From Megalonaias nervosa (lineage: Eukaryota > Mollusca > Bivalvia > Unionida > Unionidae): a stretch of DNA of 64,000 nucleotides. The notes beneath the pieces are model-generated. The model made no database searches. It saw nothing but the letters and a program-made list of their open reading frames with translations, and was not told the origin of the DNA. The number at the start of each line of letters is the position of its first letter. Position 1 is the stretch's first letter. The translations under genes were made by a program, and so were the position numbers. Shown here piece after piece: positions 57,351-64,000 of the stretch. The DNA is taken from NCBI GenBank assembly GCA_016617855.1, contig JAECUM010096251.1:1-64000 (forward strand). The letters run 5' to 3'.

Positions 57351-57902
57351 ATGTTACATCTAGTTAATGTCAGTCTGACTCCTGGTCAGATTAAAAAGCT
57401 ACAATCATCATCAAAAAATAATTGTGCGGCAAAAATATCACTGCGGCGAGAACAAATCGCGAATGGTCCGAATAAAATATCATTATCAGAACGTCAGCAT
57501 AATAATTTTAGCAAGGCAAAAAAACTGAATAAAGGTATAAAACTCGATCTTTCTGCGAGTGCCATTAAGGAAATCGCCAAAACGGGTGGCATATTTCCAC
57601 TTCTTGCCGCGTTACCGGCAATAATAGCCGCTGCAACCCCAGCTTTTGCAAAAGCAGCTGCATTAGGCGCTGTTGGAACCGCTGCTGGAATGGCGTTAAA
57701 GAAAGCAACGGGTCAAGGAATTATGCAAGCAGAAAATTTAAAAACAAGATCACGGGCAAAACAACGCGGAAGACGTCTAAGAACACCAAACGTTCCACAG
57801 CCGGGACATCTAAGATTATCAGGCCCAGCATACGGTCGGGGTCTAAGATTACCAGGGACCCCACATTCGTGGTACGGAAGCGGCCTAAGATTACTCCAGT
57901 AA
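57351..57902 (+). CDS. Copy B: pVI-like virion protein
   Basis: 183 codons, intact, start ATG after 'agttataaa'. N-terminal SLTPGQIKKLQSS and SLSERQHNNFSKAKKLNKG segments are repeated polar-helical units. A GGIFPLLAALPAIIAAATP hydrophobic stretch and AALGAVGTAAGMALKKATG follow at residues ~85-125, a likely membrane-active segment. The C-terminus is Arg/Gly-rich with GRGLRL and GSGLRL repeats. Proteins of this layout lie beside the capsid gene and protease in adintovirus and Polinton-like elements and are compared with adenovirus pVI. It is followed after 11 bp by the protease gene. Function is inferred from layout and position. Confidence 0.55.
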   Translation: MLHLVNVSLTPGQIKKLQSSSKNNCAAKISLRREQIANGPNKISLSERQHNNFSKAKKLNKGIKLDLSASAIKEIAKTGGIFPLLAALPAIIAAATPAFAKAAALGAVGTAAGMALKKATGQGIMQAENLKTRSRAKQRGRRLRTPNVPQPGHLRLSGPAYGRGLRLPGTPHSWYGSGLRLLQ

Positions 57903-57913
57903 CTTCGACATCG

Positions 57914-58334
57914 ATGATTTTCCCTATGTCCAATTTTTATTTACTTAATGCCGCTGAGCAACTGAATATAAAAAACTTTGGAGGAGTTTTTATGCGTGAT
58001 CAATTACCTCCTCTTGCAATGCAACAAGAAACTGGTATTATTAATCTCTGGTTCAGGCACTCATTGGGTGGCGTATGCAATTGATCCACGTGGAATTATT
58101 TATTTTGATTCGAATCGGTTGGCACTACCAAAGGAATTTTTAAAATATATAAATACTGCTCAGATGCGTTCTAAAATCTGGTATTCAACATTACCAACAC
58201 AAAAATTAACTGATCCACCGATATGCGGTCAAGAAGTACTTAATGTACTTGATGCTGTATCAAAATCAACAACACCACCTCATAAAGTCGTGCATGAATA
58301 TACCACGTTGTCACACTTAAACAGATATCAGTAA
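57914..58334 (+). pseudogene. Copy B: adenain-like cysteine protease, frameshifted
   Basis: The N-terminal part (FGGVFMRDQLPP, then QETGIINL) is in one frame up to about 58045. The rest (GSGTHWVAYAIDPRGIIYFD, then PPICGQEVLNVLDA) is in another. Catalytic His of THWVAY, the acidic residue of YFDS, and Cys of ICGQ are all present in the order of C5 adenovirus-type proteases, which mature virion proteins. A single frame change separates the two halves. Start is ATG 57914 or 57926, same frame. The stop lies 5 bp before the next gene. ATG at 57978 belongs to the second frame and is probably not a real start. Confidence 0.75.
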
Positions 58335-58339
58335 ATATA

Positions 58340-59416
58340 ATGGTAGATATTTATGGAAGATCTTCTCGCAAAGCTCAGCAGGTGGTCGATTTATCTAAAT
58401 ACGCAACTCTTGATCAGCTCAGAAATTAAATCGATGATTTATTAAATATCACAAGTGTGGATCAAAATGAAGTCGTTGTTTTTCAGGATAAACAAGGACG
58501 ATTAAAAACGAGTAATATACAACTGTTAGATGTTCTTATACGAATTCCCACCGCGATTATTAATAATATCGTTACTTTTTCTGATCAGGGTAAAATACAA
58601 GATTCCGGTAAGTCAGTTAACGATTTTATCAAGCGAGCTGGTAATTCATTCACGGGTCACATTATGATGAACCGAAATAAAATTATAGACCTTGGGAACC
58701 CAACCGTAGATACAGATGCAGCAACAAAAAAATACGTCGATGATCAAGAATCTAAGTACGTATTAGTCAGTGGTGGTATAATGCGTGCATTTCTCAACAT
58801 GAATAATAATGGTATTAATAATCTTAGAACACCAGAATCAGATTTCGACGCTGTAACGAAGAAATATGTAGACGATAGCAACATTAAGATCGCTAGCGAT
58901 CAAGTAACAGCAATAACAACAATCAATAATGAAATGACTACACTCAATACTAATTTTACTAATCACGTACAAACTTTCTTAAATTTTCGTAGAAACATAA
59001 ACAGATCTATTAATGATTTTTTTGGAACTCGACCAACTGTTGATATCAAACTCGTCGATATTAACATGAAACTCAACGATATTGTCAGTGGAATACCTAT
59101 TATTGTTCAAAAAACTAATCTGATTAAAATTCCACACGGACAAATTAAAAATATCGTGTACACAGTAGCATCAGGATCAACAACATGGACACCGCAAAAT
59201 AAAACTCTCGAACACAGCGCAGACGTAACAGGGTTATACAGGCTATCCCTGTACGGTTCGGAAATTACTGCGGCCACTTCATCATCACCGAATGTATATC
59301 ATAATCCATTGCTGGTGATGCTAACCAAGGACATCAAGGAAACATTCACGTTGACATCAACGGAAATGCCCCCGAGACGTTACTGGTGGTGCCTGGAATT
59401 CGTAGCTGAAGCTTAA
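58340..59416 (+). pseudogene. Copy B: fibre-like repeat protein, one nonsense codon
   Basis: 358 codons from ATG 58340 (MVDIYGRSSRKAQQVVDLSK) with a single in-frame TAA at 58427-58429, codon 30. An ATG in frame at 58457 could still start a 319-residue protein. Two repeats like those of phage tail fibres and collars follow (GHIMMNRNKIIDLGNP, then TDAATKKYVDD; NNNGINNLRTPES, then AVTKKYVDD). After them come a helical stretch (NFRRNINRSINDFFG) and a C-terminal beta-rich domain ending YWWCLEFVAEA. Likely a trimeric surface fibre with a terminal head (inference). The nonsense position differs from that of copy A2, so the two copies decayed independently. Confidence 0.65.
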
Positions 59417-59437
59417 TTAAATGACGTTGTTATTATA

Positions 59438-59923
59438 ATGGATCGAGATTCACTTATCGATGTTCAAGGTCACAGATACGCTCAAGTATGTGAGTGCCAA
59501 ACCAAACTAAAAGATATCATCGACGATTATACAATAAAAGTAAAAAAATATCGCAGACGAATGGTTGTTATTGATATAACTGTTTACTCAGTTTCCACTG
59601 TTATTGCTGGAACCGGATTATTATTATCAACAATAACAATGACAGCACCTGCAGTTGTAACAATTGTCGTTTCAACGGGAACAGCATGCACAGGCATTCT
59701 TAATATTATCGCCAAGAAGATATCTACGTGTACGAATGATAAATTAAGCGAGTACATACCAAAACTACACGCAGCAACAACATCTTACTCTAAACTATCA
59801 TCGTATCTTTCTGCGTATCTCAGCGATGGTAAAATATCTGATGAGGAGTTCGCAACGATAATGAAAACCTACGATGAAGCATTCATAATCGCTAGCGATT
59901 TTGGTGATAAAGTAACTAACTGA
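59438..59923 (+). CDS. Copy B: protein with paired hydrophobic segments
   Basis: 161 codons, intact, start ATG after 'gttattata'. An N-terminal amphipathic helix (KLKDIIDDYTIKVKKYRRR) is followed by two adjacent hydrophobic stretches, about residues 43-67 and 70-88. These are rich in Ala, Thr, Val and Ile. A second helical part and a C-terminal DGKISDEEFATIMKTYDEA stretch follow. The layout, with a helical hairpin membrane anchor between two cytosolic helices, recurs in neighbouring genes of such elements as far as I recall. No enzymatic motif is present. A decayed homologue lies at 15042-15317. Role unknown; a virion or host membrane protein is likely. Confidence 0.55.
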   Translation: MDRDSLIDVQGHRYAQVCECQTKLKDIIDDYTIKVKKYRRRMVVIDITVYSVSTVIAGTGLLLSTITMTAPAVVTIVVSTGTACTGILNIIAKKISTCTNDKLSEYIPKLHAATTSYSKLSSYLSAYLSDGKISDEEFATIMKTYDEAFIIASDFGDKVTN

Positions 59924-59966
59924 AAGTTGAATTCATGTTCTATTAAATAACGGAGTATTTTAAATA

Positions 59967-61421
59967 ATGTCATTGGAACTATTGCAGAAGATCGTCACTA
60001 ATGCAACGCCGTCAAAAACTACTATGATATCATTAAGTTCGACCAATCCCGAATTTAGCGTTAACTTCCCCACGGCAATTTCAGCGAGTGAAATAGTGCT
60101 GGCGCAACTGCGAGTTTATCATAGTTGGCCAAATATCAGATCAGCGTCGTTTGGTGGACTACCACCTAATAATTCACTGGTATTCGCGAATAAAAACAAA
60201 CCAGATGGAACTCCCGATTGGCAGGTTGTTGGAATCCCAACGGGCAGTTATCAAATAGAACAGATTAATGATGAGTTTCAACGCAGAATTAAATCTATCA
60301 CGGGGAAAGAATCTAAAATAGCGATCACTGTTTACGAAACAACATTTTCAGCGGCGATTGAAATAAACTCCATTGATTATGTTGTAGATATTTATCAAAG
60401 TTCCATCAGATCTGTGTTAGGATGGCCTGATGTTCCTCCTGTTTATAATGGAATTCTAGAACAAGCGCGGGAAGAATTTAAGACAAGCGAAAAAAAATTC
60501 ATTAAAGATCCAGAATATCAAAATAAAAATCAATGGATTTACATGAGATTTAAAATTGATCCAAGCGACAATGAATATTACTTTACCGATTTTGACGGTA
60601 AAAGGATCCCTAAGATAAATAGATCAGCACTTATTACCTACTTCATAGACGACAGGCCGTATAGAGTTAATGTTGATGAAGAATTTTGTAAAGGATTTTT
60701 AAATAATCTTAAACCCGAATATGATAAAACATTTAATGATTTAAGAATTTTACTTATTTCATTATCACAACATTACAACGATAACGTAAAGCAGCAAATA
60801 ATTGAAACAATAAAACATTTAAATGGGGTCTTATTTGATTTATATATCGCTAATCGAAGTAACTCTGCGACTAAACTCGATGGAAATCCTTACTCAAATC
60901 CAAAATGTAAGCAATTATTTCTTGATCATTACAAAATAACAGAAGAACAATTAAAAACATGTATTATACCAGATTTAAATAACGCTGAAATGAAGAAAAC
61001 AATTGACGATCTTATAGAAGAATATTTTCCAAAAATACTTGAATCATGGAGAAAAATAATCTTGTCATCGGTCATACTTAAACACAACAACGATCCATAC
61101 GGTGGCGGCCGTCATATCTCGCCACAAATTGTTAATATAACATCAACGATCGCAGTCAATGTAGTATGCGATGTAATCGATGACAGCTATCAAGTAGACC
61201 TTAAGAAAAGTAGCGCTGCCCAGCAAGGCTACATATTAGATACATTTAGCCCTCAAGGGTCTCCCTGGTATTTAATTGTATCTGAACCGATTAACCCCGT
61301 TTATCTACGTGTACATAATCCGTTATTATCAAGAATACATTTCAAACTTACAGATCAGCAAGGACGTATTTTGGATTTACAGAATGAAACTTTAAGTATA
61401 AATCTGTATGTGAGATCATAG
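59967..61421 (+). CDS. Copy B: penton-like minor capsid protein with large insertion
   Basis: 484 codons, intact, start ATG after 'attttaaata'. The N-terminal ~160 residues (NPEFSVNFPTAISASEIVLA, QLRVYHSWPNI, IPTGSYQIEQINDEF, IRSVLGWPDVP) and the C-terminal ~100 residues (VVCDVIDDSYQ, PINPVYLRVHNPLLSRIHFK, LTDQQGRILDLQNETLSI) match a protein type that accompanies double-jelly-roll capsid genes in Polinton/adintovirus-like elements. I interpret it as a single-jelly-roll penton-like component. Residues ~165-384 are an extra helical, charged domain of about 220 residues that I do not recognise. A 5' fragment is at 15318-15473. Confidence 0.6.
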   Translation: MSLELLQKIVTNATPSKTTMISLSSTNPEFSVNFPTAISASEIVLAQLRVYHSWPNIRSASFGGLPPNNSLVFANKNKPDGTPDWQVVGIPTGSYQIEQINDEFQRRIKSITGKESKIAITVYETTFSAAIEINSIDYVVDIYQSSIRSVLGWPDVPPVYNGILEQAREEFKTSEKKFIKDPEYQNKNQWIYMRFKIDPSDNEYYFTDFDGKRIPKINRSALITYFIDDRPYRVNVDEEFCKGFLNNLKPEYDKTFNDLRILLISLSQHYNDNVKQQIIETIKHLNGVLFDLYIANRSNSATKLDGNPYSNPKCKQLFLDHYKITEEQLKTCIIPDLNNAEMKKTIDDLIEEYFPKILESWRKIILSSVILKHNNDPYGGGRHISPQIVNITSTIAVNVVCDVIDDSYQVDLKKSSAAQQGYILDTFSPQGSPWYLIVSEPINPVYLRVHNPLLSRIHFKLTDQQGRILDLQNETLSINLYVRS

Positions 61422-61457
61422 AGCGTTATATGACAAAACAAACAAAAAAAATTATGT

Positions 61458-61532
61458 TTTATCCTTGATTGAGGGAAGTCCTCATTTCATAAATAAAATA
61501 ATAATTGTGTACTTCCCTCAATCAAGGATAAA
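61458..61532. terminator. Perfect 22-bp hairpin at convergent gene junction
   Basis: Left arm 61458-61479 (tttatccttgattgagggaa + gt) and right arm 61511-61532 are exact reverse complements around a 31-nt AT-rich loop. It lies 36 bp after the penton-like stop and upstream of the 3' end of the minus-strand gene. A bidirectional transcription end or RNA 3'-processing signal would fit. A smaller stem (atccga/tcggat, 61612-61630) between A-rich and T-rich runs lies closer to the minus-strand gene. Confidence 0.7.
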
Positions 61533-61704
61533 TATTAAGGTGTTTATAAACAAACATAAATGAATACCGTTGCAGCGCATTTTATAACGAACCTTTAGAT
61601 TAAAAAAAAATATCCGAATCTAACTCGGATCTGAATAAATTTTTTTTTTACTAGGTAAATCGTAATTATCAGAATAAAATATTATAAGTAAATAACCTGT
61701 ATAC

Positions 61705-62094
61705 TTACCAGGGATTTTGTATCACATTAACTCCACCTTCACTTTCATTTTCACAATGCTCTCTTAACTGTCTTATACGAAGGTTCACGATCTTTTTCTG
61801 TTCGTATTCATGAGATAATTCTAACTTAATTTTGTCAATAGCGTTTGAGAGAGGTACAAACAGCTTTACTTGATTATCTGTAACTGCTGCCAGCGACTGT
61901 AACATTGCCTGCTGGATAAACTTCATGAATTTATAATCAGATGGTAGTGTGTACCGATTCTCTAATTCTCGATGTTCTAACGATTCAAAGTCAGACAGAA
62001 TTTTTTCAGGATTAAGATTATCAGATATATTTACACGGTTATATTGTAATATTTTAATCGCATTGATAATCACATTAATATTTTCGGAATTCAT
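61705..62094 (-). CDS. Unrecognised ORF convergent to virus-like cluster B
   Basis: 129 codons from ATG 62094, preceded on the minus strand by 'aataatata', the same kind of start context as the viral genes. Largely helical and charged: NINVIINAIKILQYN, then SLEHRELENRYTLPSDYKF, then a coiled-coil-like stretch HEYEQKKIVNLRIRQLREH. No known motif. The stop codon overlaps a consensus splice donor (CCCTGG|taagta reads TG|GTAAGT), so the frame could instead continue by splicing. It is separated from the penton-like gene by the hairpin at 61458-61532 and may be an early gene of the same element. Confidence 0.45.
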   Translation of the reverse strand: MNSENINVIINAIKILQYNRVNISDNLNPEKILSDFESLEHRELENRYTLPSDYKFMKFIQQAMLQSLAAVTDNQVKLFVPLSNAIDKIKLELSHEYEQKKIVNLRIRQLREHCENESEGGVNVIQNPW

Positions 62095-62139
62095 TATATT
62101 ATTAGTGTTTGTTTAATATAAAAATAATAGTCCCTAAGG

Positions 62140-62610
62140 ACTGTTTTTATGATTATATACACATGATTATATACACATGATTATGATTATATCTTAATTA
62201 CGGACAGCACATTAACCCCATGTGATCCCCTAGGTTGCCAAATAACATCCTAGCAGGATCAGAGGTCACATATAAACTTATTTCTAAGAATTTAACTAAC
62301 TTATCCTAGGGCAACACATAATCTTAATTACAGTAGCGTATTTACAGCAATCATATTTACAGCACATTAACCCCGTGTGAAACCCCTAGGTTGTCATCCT
62401 AGTATGCTCAGAGGTTTATATAAACTTATCTTATAGACACACCCCCAGCGAATTCCTAATCGAAACGAAATACTAGAAATTCAGAGGGCTGTCTCATTAT
62501 GATTTTATGTAGCCTAAATCAAGTATATTTACAGTAACGTACTTACAGTAATGTATTTATATATAATGACGACACAGTACATGTAGACTTAACTAACTTA
62601 TCCTAGGACA
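62140..62610. repeat. Cluster of short direct repeats
   Basis: 'atgattatatacac' is tandem at 62149-62185. A ~70-bp unit with 'acagcacattaacccc', 'cccctaggttg' and 'tatataaactta' occurs near 62207 and again near 62350. 'aactaacttatcctagg' occurs near 62291 and 62592. Nothing coding is seen. Confidence 0.75.
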
Positions 62611-62616
62611 ATACAA

Positions 62617-62883
62617 CGGGCCTTTCTCTACGTTTCAATAGAAATTTTTGCACACCTCCCCCATCAAAATGACCCAAGGAGTGCAAAATTGCACCCACCA
62701 AGCGATATGGTGGGAGAGTGTACAAATTTTTTCTATTGAAATGTAGAAGGGCTGGCTATGCCCCCAATAAATAACAAATTTTGGCATAGCATAGCCTTCG
62801 CCGGCAGTCTGCCAGTCACAAGATTCGAACCACGGACTTTGAGCATGAGAGTTCAATGCGTTAGCAATCGGCCACCGGACTTC
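62617..62883 (-). mobile_element. tRNA-derived SINE-like element with foldback body
   Basis: On the minus strand the head (62883 to about 62800) contains an A-box-like GGTGGCCGATTGCTAACGC and a B-box GGTTCGAATCT with tRNA-like spacing. The acceptor stem does not pair well, so it is not a functional tRNA. The body contains a ~45-bp imperfect inverted repeat: 'ctacgtttcaatagaaattt' at 62632 on the + strand, and its complement near 62728-62752. It differs from the SINE family at 8467 and 19603. Confidence 0.5.
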
Positions 62884-62942
62884 ATATGTATATATATTAA
62901 AAATATTAGTATTAAGTTAAGCGTAATGTACTTAGCGTAACA

Positions 62943-63035
62943 GAATAAAATCAGTGGATTTCCTAATAAAATCAGAATTTATTATGCATTTCTTAATAAA
63001 ATCAGTGGATTTCTTAATAAAATCAGAATTTATTG
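62943..63035 (+). repeat. Short tandem repeat (aataaaatcag type)
   Basis: Units 'aataaaatcagtggatttc' and 'taataaaatcagaatttatt' alternate twice. Confidence 0.85.
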
Positions 63036-63320
63036 TAAAACGTGAATTTATTCAGTTTCCAAATGCTTGAAACTGCATTACACACAGCTAAAAGTCTGTA
63101 TGAATCAGACGTTGCCAAGGATACTAAAATAATCGATAAGCTATACAAACACGTAATGCCAGCTCATTTCTAAAAATAACCTCATACAATTCACTGCTTA
63201 GATCGCAGCGATTTCATAAGAACGTAAAAAATATAAATATTATTGAGATTTTATAGAATAATGTGCATAATGGCATCATTATTTATACAATGATAAAATT
63301 ATTGAAAACTCTGAATTGTT

Positions 63321-63533
63321 GTAGGGTAAAAACCCCAGCGATTGTCTAATTGATTTTGATGATTTCTTGATAAATTTGACAATAACTCACTAAAAACTGA
63401 TAAAAAGCAAGAAATTTTGATTAAAAATCTCTTCATTTTAGCAAAAAAAATAGTGATATTTTAGCCAAGGATTTCTATAAAAATCGAAAAATCATCAAAA
63501 TCAATTAGACAATCGCTGAGGTTTTTACCCTAC
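63321..63533. mobile_element. MITE-like palindrome with 45-bp arms
   Basis: Arms 63321-63365 (starting 'gtagggtaaaaaccccagcg') and 63489-63533 are reverse complements with one mismatch, around a 123-bp AT-rich spacer. No coding capacity. No clear target duplication is seen. A non-autonomous foldback or MITE is the simplest reading. Confidence 0.75.
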
Positions 63534-63535
63534 CA

Positions 63536-64000
63536 GCGCTACAAAATCTAGCAGAATTTCATTGATTTTTGGTCATTGTTCATACAAAAAACGAGATTTT
63601 CGAACAAAAAAACAACAAAAAACGAGATTTTCGAATAAAATCAACAAAAAGAATATAAAAAAAAACCATTTATAAAGGCGATGTTTATTTGCAATACGTT
63701 TGAGATGCATGACTAAATTCATTGAAATGTTTTTACAGTCGAAGTTTGGACAATCAGAGAATGTGATATATGTTTTGTGTACTATTGAAAGATATCACTT
63801 ATAGGGTTGGACTCTTTCAGCACGATAAGGTGCAATCATTAGTATTAAGTACGACAACTACGATATTTACTATTATGCTTGACGGAGTTGTCTCGCTTCA
63901 TTATCTGATACTATAAGAATTGCATCGATGAAAAAAACACCTGCATGAAACTATCAAAGCAAAATGAGAAAATACTGTTCATGAAGAAGGTTCTGGTAGA
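63536..64000. other. AT-rich stretch, no gene seen
   Basis: Contains a two-copy repeat 'aaaaaacgagattttcgaa' near 63587-63637. No coding or RNA motif is recognised. Confidence 0.5.

Noticed and set aside
62797..62883. Functional tRNA gene on the minus strand
   Set aside because: A and B boxes are present, but the acceptor arms do not pair and a repeat body is attached, so a SINE head is more likely.

Overview
The window looks like nuclear DNA of an invertebrate animal, most likely a mollusc (inference). It is AT-rich and mostly non-coding, with short interrupted exons, tRNA-derived SINEs, minisatellites and retrotransposons. The only host gene I recognise is a WASHC2/FAM21-like gene of the endosomal WASH complex. 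It is seen as exons on the + strand between about 23.4 and 31.9 kb, and two of them carry in-frame stops.

Layout. 0-2.3 kb: CT-rich DNA split by a solo LTR, then a decayed Ty3/gypsy integrase. 2.3-10.2 kb: non-coding DNA with a diverged ~175-bp repeat and a SINE. 10.2-15.5 kb: two decayed, partial copies (A1, A2) of a virus-like gene cluster. 15.5-23 kb: an unrecognised broken coding region, SINEs, a hAT-like scrap, and a minisatellite split by a second solo LTR. 23.4-31.9 kb: the FAM21-like exons, with two minisatellites in introns. 32-36.5 kb: repeats and foldbacks. 36.5-61.4 kb: a third, better preserved virus-like cluster (B). It is split by an 17.8-kb tandem retrotransposon array at 39346-57168. 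61.4-64 kb: a hairpin at a convergent gene junction, one minus-strand ORF, a SINE, a MITE-like palindrome and short repeats.

The virus-like cluster is co-oriented and tightly packed, with gaps of 5-51 bp. In B the order is: a low-complexity protein, a pX-like basic protein, a double-jelly-roll major capsid protein, a pVI-like protein, an adenain-like cysteine protease, a fibre-like repeat protein, a two-hydrophobic-segment membrane protein, and a penton-like protein. This is the late, virion-forming module expected of Polinton/adintovirus-type elements. No polymerase B, integrase or packaging ATPase is visible, so it is a partial endogenous viral element. The pX-like, pVI-like, membrane and penton-like frames of B are open; the low-complexity, capsid, protease and fibre genes are broken.

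The array inside the B capsid gene is LTR-int-LTR-int-LTR-int-LTR, flanked by a 4-bp duplication (AGAC). It is a Gmr1-like Ty3/gypsy element: SCAN-like gag, then protease, then integrase upstream of reverse transcriptase and RNase H. Its primer-binding site matches the 3' end of tRNA-Pro. The three internal units share the same disabling lesions in pol, so the family is non-autonomous or was multiplied after it died. All identifications come from reading motifs and comparing copies inside the window; no database search was possible.
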